Shown: positions 1-8,046 of the stretch, piece by piece | How positions within the stretch are numbered: the stretch's first letter is position 1 | How the letters are laid out: the number at the start of each line of letters is the position of its first letter | Source of the DNA: RH2-MAG17b sp035945515 | GTDB lineage: Bacteria > Acidobacteriota > Terriglobia > UBA7540 | NCBI GenBank assembly: GCA_035945515.1 | Contig: DASZAE010000032.1 | Span: 73,333-137,332 of the forward strand | DNA: 64,000 bases | Direction of reading: 5' to 3' | Notes under the pieces: model-generated | What the model was told of the DNA's origin: nothing | The model's input: the letters and a program-made list of their open reading frames with translations, nothing else | Databases searched by the model: none | Translations under genes and position numbers: made by a program

Positions 1-461
1 GATACCTGATGGTGGGCCTCTACCGGGACGGCAAACCCGGTGAAATCTTCATCCGCATGGCGAAGGCCGGGTCAACCATCGCCGGCATGATGGACTCGTT
101 TGGGATTGCGGTTTCACTGGCGCTGCAATATGGCGTACCCCTTGAGGTGCTGACCAACAAATTCAGCCACACGCGCTTTGAGCCCAGCGGCTGGACAACG
201 GTGAAAGAGATTGGGTATGCCAAGAGCCTGATGGATTACCTATTTCGTTGGTTGGCATTGAAGTTTCTCCCCGCCTCTTCTCCTTCCTCCACGGGCGCTG
301 CGGGCAATGATCCTGCCCCGGCGCCCGCCCTCCTTTCGGGGAATGGCTTTGGGCATGGCGAAGCGGACGCGCCGGCCTGCAAGGACTGCGGGGCGACTAT
401 GAACCGCAACGGCTCCTGCTACAAGTGCGGAAATTGCGGCTGGACGAGCGGGTGTTCGTAG
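1..461 (+). CDS. nrdJ: Vitamin B12-dependent ribonucleoside-diphosphate reductase, C-terminal part
   Basis: The frame is open from the left edge, so only the last ~150 residues are seen. The visible segment has the class II ribonucleotide reductase signature region (GEIFIRMAKAGSTIAGMMDS, then a FSHTRFEPSGWT stretch) and ends in a cysteine-rich tail (CKDCG...CYKCGNCGW), typical of NrdJ proteins, where it is thought to bind zinc and re-reduce the active site. The enzyme makes deoxyribonucleotides from ribonucleotides in the cytosol using adenosylcobalamin. Such genes are common on large phages and integrative elements, which fits the replication genes further on. The family call is firm; whether the gene is intact upstream cannot be seen. 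Confidence 0.92.
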   Translation, partial: YLMVGLYRDGKPGEIFIRMAKAGSTIAGMMDSFGIAVSLALQYGVPLEVLTNKFSHTRFEPSGWTTVKEIGYAKSLMDYLFRWLALKFLPASSPSSTGAAGNDPAPAPALLSGNGFGHGEADAPACKDCGATMNRNGSCYKCGNCGWTSGCS

Positions 462-502
462 GCGTTGGCCACGGGCGCGGCAAGGTCCAAAAAAGAGGAA
501 CG

Positions 503-790
503 ATGTCACTCAACACGCTGAGAAGCATTGAGCGCGTTCAGGAGGATGACGGGTTCCCGCTCTCTCTGTACGTCTACGACCACAAGGGGTTTTACTCTGG
601 CGCGAAGTGTTTGGGCAACAGCGAGGAGCTAAAGACAGCGTTCGAGCGTGAGATTGCTCCTGCAATTCGGGAAGGCCGCGAGGTGAGGATTTGTGATGGC
701 AGCGACTTCCTGTGCTTCCACGCGAAGGACGGCAGAATCCTCTACCCGCCCGGCGCTTCCGCTGAAGTATCTGCAGTCATGAGGTTCTGA
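503..790 (+). CDS. Small hypothetical protein
   Basis: A 95-residue protein if started at the ATG at 503, which has an AGAGGAA ribosome-binding site just upstream; an in-frame start at 425 would overlap nrdJ and is less likely. It has no membrane segment. The sequence contains YVYDHKGFYSGAKCLGNSEE, suggesting a small alpha/beta fold, but I do not recognise the family. Its TGA shares a base with the ATG of the next gene, so the two are probably translated together. Confidence 0.55.
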   Translation: MSLNTLRSIERVQEDDGFPLSLYVYDHKGFYSGAKCLGNSEELKTAFEREIAPAIREGREVRICDGSDFLCFHAKDGRILYPPGASAEVSAVMRF

Positions 791-2370
791 TGACAGGCAA
801 GGGTCTGGCGAACCAAGCTCTCCCACCAACGGGTGCAATACCGGTCGTCTCTGACGGGAGCGGGTATGCGGAGAGAATGGCGCGGCTATCGTGGCTGCCT
901 TCTCTGACCGCACTCTCCTTTCTTGTCCCCATCGTTCTGCTCTATTGGCAGGTTGCCGGGCCTTCCGCCTTACTGGCCGATCCGAGCACAGGCGTCCATA
1001 TCAGCACGGGCCAATGGATCCTCGCGCATCACGCGATCCCGCGGCGCGACCTGTTTTCCTTTACGCTTGCTGGCAAAAGCTGGTGCGACTGGGAATGGTT
1101 GGGTGATGTCCTTTTCGCAGGGGCCGACCGGCTGCACGGCTTATCCGGCGCGGCGGTCCTCAGCCTGGGGTTGCTTTGTCTGACTTCGGTGGTTATTTAC
1201 CGGACGGCGCGGCTCCACGCTGGCCCGATCGTGGCAGGTGCGGTTTGCGCACTGGCGATGGCGACGACCACGATTCACTGGCTGGCGCGGCCACACCTGT
1301 TTACGTGGCTCTTGCTTGCGGTGTTTTGCTGGGTCTTGGCAAAGCAGCCTGCGGAGGCGCGACGGAGATGGTGGGTCTTGCCTTGCATTATGATTCTTTG
1401 GGTTAATCTTCACCCGGGTTTTGTGGCGGGATTTCTGGTGTTAGGGGCTTGGCTCGCGGGCAGTTGCCTCGGCTGGCGATTCGGAAGCACGAAAGAGGCC
1501 CGGGCCAATGGTTGCGGGCGGGCAACATGGGGCTTGGTCGCGCTCGCCGCTTGTGCAGCGGCAACCCTCGTCAATCCGTATTTCTTGCATCTTCACGAGC
1601 ACGTCGCTCTCTATTTGTTCAGCCCTTCCACGGTCACAGCACACGTCGAGGAATGGCTTTCCCCGAACTTTCACAACGCCCGTCTGGCATGGTTTGAAAT
1701 TTTTCTGCCGCTGGCAGGCGCGGCAGGCCTTTGGCACAGCCTGAAGCGGCGTTTCTACTGGTGCCTCTCGCTCTTCGGATTTATGCACCTTGCGCTCATC
1801 TCGGTGCGGAATGTGCCGCTGCTGGCCATCGTCTGTGCCGCTCCGCTCGCGGCTGCGGCGGAAGAAGCATTGGGAGAGTTCAATTCTGGCCTTATGGTGC
1901 GGGAAGCTGGCAGACTGCTGGAAGGAATGAAGTCTGCCCGTGGAACGGCTGCCGTGTGGGTGCTCGGTGTGGCGATGATTGCGGCGATCGGCGCGTCGCC
2001 ACTAACGCTCGGCCGGGGTGCTTGCATTCCAACCAAAGCAATCGAGAGGCTGCCTCATGGACGCCTCTTCACGACCGATCAATGGGCGGACTATCTCGTC
2101 TATAAGGAGCCTGGACGTAGGGTCTTCTTTGACGGACGCAATGATTTTTACGGCCCAGCGTTCGTCGAGTCGTATCTTCGAGTGATGAAAGCGAAGCCTG
2201 GGTGGGAGACGATCCTCGTTAAATACCATGTGTCCATAGCACTGGTTCCTACAGACGGCGCGATCCGAGCTGCGCTCAGTCATGACGAGGCGTGGATGAC
2301 AGCGTATCGGGATTCAAAGGCGACTATGTTCTTTAGGAGAAAAAGATTTAATGGAGGGCGGAAACATTGA
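790..2370 (+). CDS. Polytopic membrane protein, GT-C glycosyltransferase-like
   Basis: A 526-residue protein with about ten hydrophobic segments between residues ~35 and 410 and a soluble C-terminal portion (FFDGRNDFYGP, then FFRRKRF near the end). This layout, including an early acidic loop after the first segment (LLADPSTGVHISTG), is that of GT-C-type membrane glycosyltransferase-like proteins frequently annotated as hypothetical in Acidobacteriota. It presumably sits in the inner membrane; the substrate cannot be told. Start and stop overlap the neighbours (TGATG upstream, TTGA downstream), indicating an operon with the small gene before and the PLD gene after. Confidence 0.6.
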   Translation: MTGKGLANQALPPTGAIPVVSDGSGYAERMARLSWLPSLTALSFLVPIVLLYWQVAGPSALLADPSTGVHISTGQWILAHHAIPRRDLFSFTLAGKSWCDWEWLGDVLFAGADRLHGLSGAAVLSLGLLCLTSVVIYRTARLHAGPIVAGAVCALAMATTTIHWLARPHLFTWLLLAVFCWVLAKQPAEARRRWWVLPCIMILWVNLHPGFVAGFLVLGAWLAGSCLGWRFGSTKEARANGCGRATWGLVALAACAAATLVNPYFLHLHEHVALYLFSPSTVTAHVEEWLSPNFHNARLAWFEIFLPLAGAAGLWHSLKRRFYWCLSLFGFMHLALISVRNVPLLAIVCAAPLAAAAEEALGEFNSGLMVREAGRLLEGMKSARGTAAVWVLGVAMIAAIGASPLTLGRGACIPTKAIERLPHGRLFTTDQWADYLVYKEPGRRVFFDGRNDFYGPAFVESYLRVMKAKPGWETILVKYHVSIALVPTDGAIRAALSHDEAWMTAYRDSKATMFFRRKRFNGGRKH

Positions 2371-3109
2371 AGTATCTGGTCAAAATCGTTATTGTGCTGC
2401 TCCTGATCTCGTGGGCGTGGCGCTACGGTCGGGAGACGGTCGATAGGTGGATGGAGAACGGCCCAGTGATCTCGCATTTTTCAGCGCCACTGACAGCGGG
2501 GTCACTGCCAGCTTTGCTGAGCGGGGAACATTTTTCATCGGCAGAGAATTTGGAGCGACTGGATTACGAAGGTATTCGCCGCGCTCATCGATCAATTGAT
2601 ATTGCAATGTACGCGTTCACCGACCGCCGATTGGCGGCAGCAGTTATCGCGGCCGCGCGGCGGGGGGTAAAAGTACGCATTTATCGTGACGGCGAGCAGT
2701 ACGAGGAAGAGCAGGGGCGGGCGTGGCGCTATGGCTCAACCAGCGGTATGTTCCGAGGCCAGCCCAACATCCACATCCGTGTCAAGTCGCCCAGCCGCTG
2801 GTTGTTGATGCACGAAAAGTGCGTATGCGTGGACCACGCCTTGCTACGCACCGGTTCAGCGAATTGGTCTCCCAGTGGAGTGTGGGGGACAACTAACGTT
2901 GCCGACGAAGAATCAATAAGTTACAAGGGTTGCTTCATCCGTAAGTTGTTGATTCTAGGTTCGACCTCCGAGTTGTCCCACAGACTCCCAGTGGGGAGAA
3001 GCGGCAAGACGACGATGCCGATTACATCACTGATCCGCAGGCAATCAAGCGGTTTGAGCGGAATTTCGAGGTAATCTGGAACCGGGCGAGCAACCACGTG
3101 GTTCAGTAA
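2367..3109 (+). pseudogene. PLD-family endonuclease (Nuc-like), interrupted by a 116-bp insertion
   Basis: It starts at TTG 2367, overlapping the previous stop. The N-terminus is a signal anchor (about residues 3-17), followed by a phospholipase D-like domain with the single HKD motif in the form HEKCVCVD at ~148, then TGSANWSPSG. After SPSG (2878) the reading frame runs into an insertion and ends at 3074 with an unrelated tail. If 2879-2994 is removed, the frame resumes exactly with a typical PLD C-terminus (ITDPQAIKRFERNFEVIWNR) and stops at 3109. The ancestral gene is therefore a complete membrane-anchored or exported nuclease, and the present copy lacks its last ~40 native residues. It may be inactive because the C-terminal helix is part of the fold. 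Confidence 0.85.
2879..2994. mobile_element. 116-bp near-palindromic MITE-like insertion
   Basis: The 10-bp sequence CTCCCAGTGG occurs at 2869-2878 and again at 2985-2994, flanking and partly forming an inserted segment. The inserted DNA begins GTGTGGGGGACAACT and ends with its imperfect reverse complement AGTTGTCCCACAGAC. Further inside, AGAATCAATAA pairs with TTGTTGATTCT, so the segment can fold over most of its length. It has no coding capacity. A target duplication plus inverted ends is the structure of a miniature non-autonomous transposable element. Confidence 0.75.
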
Positions 3110-3187
3110 ACGACCCTCGTTTTATGGCGGCGTGGTGTCCGTGGCGTTTCATCAACGCACTGTGCAATATATTTAAGAGATTCTCCT

Positions 3188-3394
3188 ATGGGACATCCGG
3201 TTCAGATTACGACGCCTATCCCGTCCGTCGAGGAGACGGCAAAAACGGTAGGGGTATCGCCATCGCGCACTAGAGAGCTCGCGCGATTGGCGCATGAGAT
3301 CATCCTTCAGGGCCAAGGTTCGGGAGCGAAACGCCAGCCGGGCGGGAGAAGGAGAGCAAAAAAGCGTTCCGGATCAAGAGCCGGCAAATCGTGA
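3188..3394 (+). CDS. Small putative HTH / antitoxin-like protein
   Basis: A 68-residue protein with a possible helix-turn-helix (SVEETAKTVGVSPSRTRELA, residues ~13-32) and a strongly basic tail. It overlaps the start of the next gene by ~100 nt in another frame. Small DNA-binding proteins directly before NIPYDxxFE-type proteins are a recurring arrangement, so it may regulate or neutralise its partner; that role is inferred from position only. Confidence 0.5.
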   Translation: MGHPVQITTPIPSVEETAKTVGVSPSRTRELARLAHEIILQGQGSGAKRQPGGRRRAKKRSGSRAGKS

Positions 3395-4013
3395 CTCCAA
3401 AAGGCCAAACCCACCTAACGCTTTTCTTAACATCCCGTATGACGACAGGTTCGAAGGGCTGTATCTGGCGTATATCGCCGGAATTGCCGCCTATGGTCTA
3501 GCGCCACGAGCGACGATGGAAGTACCCGGTGGCGAGCGGCGACTCGCCCGTATCTTTGAGCTGATTCGCAGTTGCCGGTATTCCTTCCACGACCTTTCGC
3601 GGGTAGAGCTTGACCCAAGACGTCCTGCCACGCCCCGCTTTAGCATGCCGTTCGAGCTGGGCTTGATGGTTGGGTGGGATAAGCTGCACCCACAAGAGCA
3701 CACTTGGTTTGTGTTTGAAGCCAAGGAGCGGCGCTTGCTGAAGTCGCTTAGCGACTTGGCGGGAACGGATGTCTATATCCACGACGGCCAGCCACGTGGC
3801 CTGTTCAGGCAGTTATCGAATGCGCTCGTTCGGTCTGAATACCCGCCCACAGTTGAGCAGATGGTAATTGTTCGCCGGGGCCTCCAGGCCGCACTTCCTT
3901 CTATTCGGAAGCGGGCCGGGGCGCGATCCGCCTTCGAGGCCAGAGTGTTCGCGGAACTTGTGGTCACAGCGCGCACATTGAGTTTCGAAGCTCTTCAACC
4001 TCACCGGCATTAA
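3294..4013 (+). CDS. Nucleoside deoxyribosyltransferase / TIR-like fold protein
   Basis: A 239-residue protein. The conserved block starts at FLNIPYDDRFEGLYLAYIAG (~45-64), followed by RSCRYSFHDLSRVEL and FSMPFELGLMVGWDK. This order (N-terminal beta strand with a Y/D pair, SxxDLSR, MPFELG) matches the nucleoside 2-deoxyribosyltransferase-like / TIR-related superfamily, in which the glutamate of the ELG block is catalytic. Such proteins cleave N-glycosidic bonds of nucleotides or NAD. The first ~40 residues look like read-in from the overlapping gene, but I see no better in-frame start. A role in conflict or defence is plausible and not shown by the sequence. Confidence 0.55.
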   Translation: MRSSFRAKVRERNASRAGEGEQKSVPDQEPANRDSKRPNPPNAFLNIPYDDRFEGLYLAYIAGIAAYGLAPRATMEVPGGERRLARIFELIRSCRYSFHDLSRVELDPRRPATPRFSMPFELGLMVGWDKLHPQEHTWFVFEAKERRLLKSLSDLAGTDVYIHDGQPRGLFRQLSNALVRSEYPPTVEQMVIVRRGLQAALPSIRKRAGARSAFEARVFAELVVTARTLSFEALQPHRH

Positions 4014-4153
4014 ACCTTCAACACATTCCCTCAGGAATGCTTTGCGCCACCAATGCGTGATGAGCGACGGCCCCGTTTCAACTCCTTCCACCTACAGAGA
4101 CAGCGAACTGGCCTGGTGATCACTCTGGACACCGGCAAGAAAAGAGGTGTGCC

Positions 4154-5211
4154 ATGACTGTGTTTCCACTTGATCGAACCTGGCAAAGCTCGGAAGCTGA
4201 GGCTTTCGAGACTGCCCTTCGCCAGCGCGTCATCGGGCAAGACCGCGCCATCCGGTGTTTGGCGCAAGTCTAGCAGGTGTATCTCGCAGGCATCGCTGCC
4301 CCGCGGGCCGACCGCTGGCTAACCTCCTCTTCCTTGGTCCTGCAGGTTCTGGCAAGACACGCATGGTGGAGGCTATGGCCAAGACACTCTTCGACGATAG
4401 CAAGGCCGTCGTTAAGATCGACTGTCCCGAGCTTCAGCACAGTCATGAGATTTCGAAGCTCATCGGCTCGCCGCCTGGCTATCTCGGTCACCGTGAGACT
4501 CAACCCCTCATCACCCAGGAAACTCTCGATCAGCTCCACCGGGAAAAATTGAACCTGTCTCTGGTTCTCTTTGACGAGATCGAAAAAGCCTCGGACGCCA
4601 TGCGGCAACTGCTGCTTGGCATTCTGGACAAGGCCACGCTAACGCTGGGCGACAACCGGCGTATGGATTTCTCGCGAGCGATGATCTTCATGACGTCCAA
4701 CCTCGGTGCGCGGGAGATGGCACGGCTCACGGAGGGTGGTATGGGGTTTCGTGCCCATCCAAGCGGAAGCGATGTGGACTTGGATGAGAAGCTTTATCGA
4801 GTGGCGACAGAGGCAGCCAGGCGGAAGTTCTCACCGGAGTTTATAAACCGGATCGACAAGGTGATTGTGTTCCGGCCTCTCGGGCACGCGGAATTGGAGC
4901 AGGTGCTGGACCTTGAGATCACGTGCGTCAGGGAGCGGGTCGCGAAATCACGCAGTGGCTGCTCGCTCGTTCTCGACTACCTTGCTGCGGCGCGGGAGTT
5001 CTTGTTGGCGGAGGGAACTGACGGCAGGTGCGGAGCGCGGCATCTTAAGCGCGCCACTGAGCGCCATGTGGTCTTTCCGCTTGCCAACCTGATCGCCACC
5101 TGGCAGGTCAGCGAGGGAGATATCGTCGTGGTGGACCACAACCCCTTGAACGCGTGTCTTTCTTTTGCGAAGCAGGCGTGCGAGGCGTTGGTTCGCATCG
5201 CGGCCGTGTGA
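4154..5211 (+). pseudogene. Clp/Hsp100-type AAA+ ATPase, single AAA module, disrupted
   Basis: Reading from ATG 4154 gives an N-terminal ClpB-like start (ALRQRVIGQDRAIRCLAQV) that hits a TAG at 4271-4273 where the family would have Gln. A second lesion near 4305 moves the frame so that RPLANLLFLGPAGSGKT (Walker A) continues in another frame to 5211. Downstream are Walker B (LVLFDEIEK), sensor 1 (IFMTSN), an arginine-finger region (FSPEFINRIDKVIVFRPL) and the C-terminal D2-small domain (DGRCGARHLKRATERHV). It corresponds to a single D2-type AAA+ module, not a full ClpB. Two independent lesions argue for decay; an N-terminally shortened product from 4255 would still contain the ATPase core. Confidence 0.75.
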
Positions 5212-5327
5212 GCAGTGTGTTGCCAGGCCCGGCGTCATTCAGATAGTCCCTGCCGTAGTGCGAGATTGTCGTTCCGCGGTCCTGATGGGCGTTAGCCACG
5301 CACAAAGTTTTCAACAAAGGAGTCATC

Positions 5328-6443
5328 ATGATGGAGTTTACGACGGACGTGTCGAGCTTTGCCACGGCCTTGGAACAAATCCAGAGCGCAGTCGACAAGA
5401 AGAACACGATACCGATTCTTACGCATTGCATGGTTGAGGCCGAACCGCAGGGGTTGCGATTGTCGGCCACCGACCTGGAGTTGGGCATCCGGCTGTCTTG
5501 CGCGGCTCAAGTGAAAGAAGCTAGCAGCATAGCAGTTCCGGCCCGGCGGCTGCTGGATATTGCACAGTCTCTCGGCGAGGGCGAGCTGCGGGTCCAGGAG
5601 ACGGAAAATCATTGGGTCCGGATCACAGCCGGCCGGTCCAGGTTTAAGTTGGCTGCCATGGCGAAAGACAACTTCCCGGCGATGCCGGTTGTTCCTCGAT
5701 CCCTTGGCAGCGTGTCGGCGGTGACGCTCGGTGGATTGATCGATCGCACCGCTTTTGCGATCAGTCAGCAGGAAGGACGATACACGCTGAACGCCGCCCT
5801 AATGGTGCTTAAGCACGACAGTATTTTGATGGTCGCAACCGATGGCTCGCGATTGCCGCTGGTGGGGCATGATGCAGAAGTCAGCGGGCTCAAGAACGAG
5901 GTACGGTTGCTGATTCCACGGCGGGCGCTCGCCGCTCTCGGACGGTTAGCCGACACTCAGGAAGGCGATACGCCCGTCCAGATCGCCAAGGATGACAGCC
6001 ATTTGTTCTTTACCGTTGGCGACGCCGTCCTCATCAGCCGGATGATTTCTGGACAGTTTCCCAATTACGAAGCGGCGCTGCCTCAGTCGAACGGGATAAC
6101 GGCGACGGCCGACACCGCAGCCTTCCGTAAGGCGCTGGAGCGGGTGTCTCTGCTTGCCTCTGACCAGCACCACGGTGTTTCTCTGGCCTTGGATGCCGGG
6201 CGCATTACGCTATCGAGCGCGGCTGGCGAAACGGGCGAGGCCATGGAATCGCTCGACGCGGAATACTCCCAGGAACCGATTCGTCTTGGGTTCAACAGCC
6301 AATTTCTGTTGGATTTCTTCAAGGTGGTTAGGAATGGCAACATTGTAATGACTCTGAAGGATGTTCAGAGCGCTGTCGAGTTCCGACCCGCAGATTCGCA
6401 AGGTTATCGCTACCGCTACGTAGTCATGCCGATGCGGATGTAA
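5328..6443 (+). CDS. dnaN: DNA polymerase III sliding clamp (beta subunit)
   Basis: A 371-residue protein of normal DnaN length with three clamp domains (about 1-120, 128-250, 251-371). Recognisable parts are the N-terminal NTIPILTHCMVEA block, LSATDLELGIRL, FPAMP, and the C-terminal YVVMPMRM, which matches the usual MPMR-x end that forms part of the hydrophobic partner pocket. A good AAAGGAG precedes two successive ATGs (5328 and 5331). The clamp tethers polymerases to DNA. A second clamp on an accessory element suggests it recruits its own factors, for example the PolB at 15.7-18 kb; that link is inference. Confidence 0.95.
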   Translation: MMEFTTDVSSFATALEQIQSAVDKKNTIPILTHCMVEAEPQGLRLSATDLELGIRLSCAAQVKEASSIAVPARRLLDIAQSLGEGELRVQETENHWVRITAGRSRFKLAAMAKDNFPAMPVVPRSLGSVSAVTLGGLIDRTAFAISQQEGRYTLNAALMVLKHDSILMVATDGSRLPLVGHDAEVSGLKNEVRLLIPRRALAALGRLADTQEGDTPVQIAKDDSHLFFTVGDAVLISRMISGQFPNYEAALPQSNGITATADTAAFRKALERVSLLASDQHHGVSLALDAGRITLSSAAGETGEAMESLDAEYSQEPIRLGFNSQFLLDFFKVVRNGNIVMTLKDVQSAVEFRPADSQGYRYRYVVMPMRM

Positions 6444-6761
6444 CCGTTCCGCGCCCGCGTCACAGCATTTGGCCTACGTTTTCCAGACCACCGAAGCAAG
6501 GGATATCCTCAATTCCCGCTTGGCGCTCTTTCTAGCCTGCTACGTTTCAAAACAGGGTCCGTATCTGCATGGTCAGAGCCGGTGTTTCGACCCTCTCCTC
6601 AAGACCCGGCTTCTTGGCAAGCTCCTGATGTCGACGGGCGTTTCCAATATCGTGGGCAATTGCCATCCACGAAGATGGCAACCGTCTTCGGGTATGAGCT
6701 GCTGTTTCTGTAAACGCTTCAAATCTCAGCATCACAAAAAGGGGAAGAAGGGAGAACCAGG
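6444..6761. other. 318-bp intergenic stretch
   Basis: It lies between dnaN and the DUF1257 gene. No reading frame with family resemblance was seen on either strand. It ends in a purine-rich ribosome-binding region (GAAGGGAGAACCAGG) for the gene at 6762 and probably holds the promoter of the operon that follows. Confidence 0.4.
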
Positions 6762-7172
6762 ATGTCAAAATATGCGATTACCTCGACGGAGGTGAAAGAA
6801 GAGAAGCACCTCGTCGAAGCCCTTCGTGAGATGGGCTATCACCCGGAAGTGCATCCCGAAGGCTCCCAATTAACCTCTTACTTCTCCGAGCAGGAAAGGA
6901 AGATCGCTCATGTGATTATCCGGCGGCGGGAGTTGTCGGGAGCGTTTGGCGACATCGGTTTTGTGCGTCAGCCGGACGGCCGACTAAGCAAGATCGGCGA
7001 CGAGATGGACCACGACTACGGGCAACGCTGGCTTGGCCGTGTCCAGCAGCTTTACAAGGAAAAGGAAACCCTCGCCATGGCTCGCACAAAGGGATACATC
7101 CTCAAAAAGCGCGAGGTGGTGAAAACGGTCACCGGCGAACAGGTACGGCTGCAATTCGCGGTGCGGAGGTAA
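6762..7172 (+). CDS. DUF1257 (Ycf35-like) protein
   Basis: A 136-residue protein starting MSKYAITSTEVKEEKHLVEALREMGY and containing a GDIGFVRQPDG motif and a central DHDYGQRWLGRVQQLYKEKE segment, all diagnostic of DUF1257. This family is known from cyanobacteria and plastids (Ycf35) and from diverse bacteria and has no established function. It is the first gene of a run with DUF2997, radical-SAM and AAA+ genes on the same strand with 3-60 nt gaps. Family members regularly occur with this set, so it is probably part of one complex or pathway. Confidence 0.88.
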   Translation: MSKYAITSTEVKEEKHLVEALREMGYHPEVHPEGSQLTSYFSEQERKIAHVIIRRRELSGAFGDIGFVRQPDGRLSKIGDEMDHDYGQRWLGRVQQLYKEKETLAMARTKGYILKKREVVKTVTGEQVRLQFAVRR

Positions 7173-7175
7173 GCG

Positions 7176-7367
7176 ATGCAGGAGAAAACCATCACCATTA
7201 CGATCGATGAACAAGGGAGTTCGACGCTCGATCTGGAAGGCTTCGTCGGCAAGGAATGCGAGAAGCCGTTCGAGGACTTCCGGGGAGGCGACACCGTGAA
7301 GATGGTGCGAAAGAAGCCGGCGTATTTCACGAACCGGCAAGCCGAGCAGGAACAAACCCGGCATTAG
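7176..7367 (+). CDS. DUF2997 protein
   Basis: A 63-residue protein with ITITIDEQGSSTLDLEGFVGKECE followed by a short C-terminal tail, matching the small DUF2997 family. Homologues carry the same ExxGFxGxxC core and sit next to DUF1257. The single conserved cysteine in GKECEK may matter for function, for instance as a modified residue or metal ligand in a pathway with the neighbouring radical-SAM protein. That possibility is inference. Confidence 0.8.
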   Translation: MQEKTITITIDEQGSSTLDLEGFVGKECEKPFEDFRGGDTVKMVRKKPAYFTNRQAEQEQTRH

Positions 7368-7377
7368 GGAGGCCGCA

Positions 7378-7983
7378 ATGCTACTTCATGCGATCATTCC
7401 GGCGAGCCGCGCCAATGGTCCCGGCCTACGGACGGTGGTGTTTTTCCAGGGTTGCCAACTGGGCTGCGTGGGATGTTTCAACCCCTTGACCCACATCTTC
7501 GCTGGAACAGACCTGGCGACTGAGACCGTGGCGGAGCAGGTGCTTCGCGCCAACGAGGAATATCCGCTTGAAGGCGTAACTCTCTCCGGCGGTGAGCCGA
7601 TGCAGCAGGCCGATAGCTCGCTGGCACTGATCGAGAGTCTGCGGCTCGGAGCGCCAGGGCTCAGCTTCGGCATGTTCAGCGGTTACACCGAGTACGAACT
7701 CGATGAGGGGCGGTATTGGGTCTGGAATCAGCAGATAACTCTGCGGGAAAAACAACGCCTGTGGGGCATAATCCGCGCCCACCTCGACTTTGCTGTGCTG
7801 GGTCGCTTCAATCCGGCGATACCGGGCAACTCACCCCTTCGCACGAGCCGCAATCAGGTTCTAAGGTTCTTCAGCAACCGGTACTCAGAGGCCGATTTTG
7901 GCGAGCAGGTTGTCGAGGTTCATATCGACAACAACGGTCGCACGGAAATGACCGGCTTCCCGGTTCTGGGGCTGCCTTGGTGA
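7378..7983 (+). CDS. Radical-SAM 4Fe-4S protein (NrdG-like activase fold)
   Basis: A 201-residue protein. Residues 26-33 read CQLGCVGC, the CX3CX2C motif that binds the radical-SAM cluster, followed by the SAM-binding GGEP-type motif LSGGEPMQQ (~66-74). Its length and N-terminus (LHAIIPASRANGPGLRTVVFFQGC) are like glycyl-radical activating enzymes such as NrdG, but no glycyl-radical enzyme lies nearby: the nucleotide reductase at the left edge is the B12 type. In this operon it more likely modifies a protein or small substrate handled by the DUF1257/DUF2997/AAA+ partners. Start ATG 7378 has a GGGAGG just upstream. Confidence 0.88.
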   Translation: MLLHAIIPASRANGPGLRTVVFFQGCQLGCVGCFNPLTHIFAGTDLATETVAEQVLRANEEYPLEGVTLSGGEPMQQADSSLALIESLRLGAPGLSFGMFSGYTEYELDEGRYWVWNQQITLREKQRLWGIIRAHLDFAVLGRFNPAIPGNSPLRTSRNQVLRFFSNRYSEADFGEQVVEVHIDNNGRTEMTGFPVLGLPW

Positions 7984-8046
7984 AATCAACGCCATGTGGT
8001 CTTCAGTTTTTCCCTTCGTAATTTTCTTCTGAAAGGAGCGCCTCCG

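Noticed and set aside
2955..2975. tRNA T-arm-like GGTTCGA
   Set aside because: Lies inside the palindromic insertion; no acceptor or anticodon arms around it.
4271..4273. TAG read as Gln (alternative genetic code)
   Set aside because: Other genes end properly at TAG (for example ssb), and the same Clp gene has a second, frameshift lesion, so decay is simpler.
7378..7983. NrdG, activase of anaerobic ribonucleotide reductase
   Set aside because: No NrdD nearby; the reductase at the left edge is B12-dependent, and the operon partners are DUF1257/DUF2997/AAA+.
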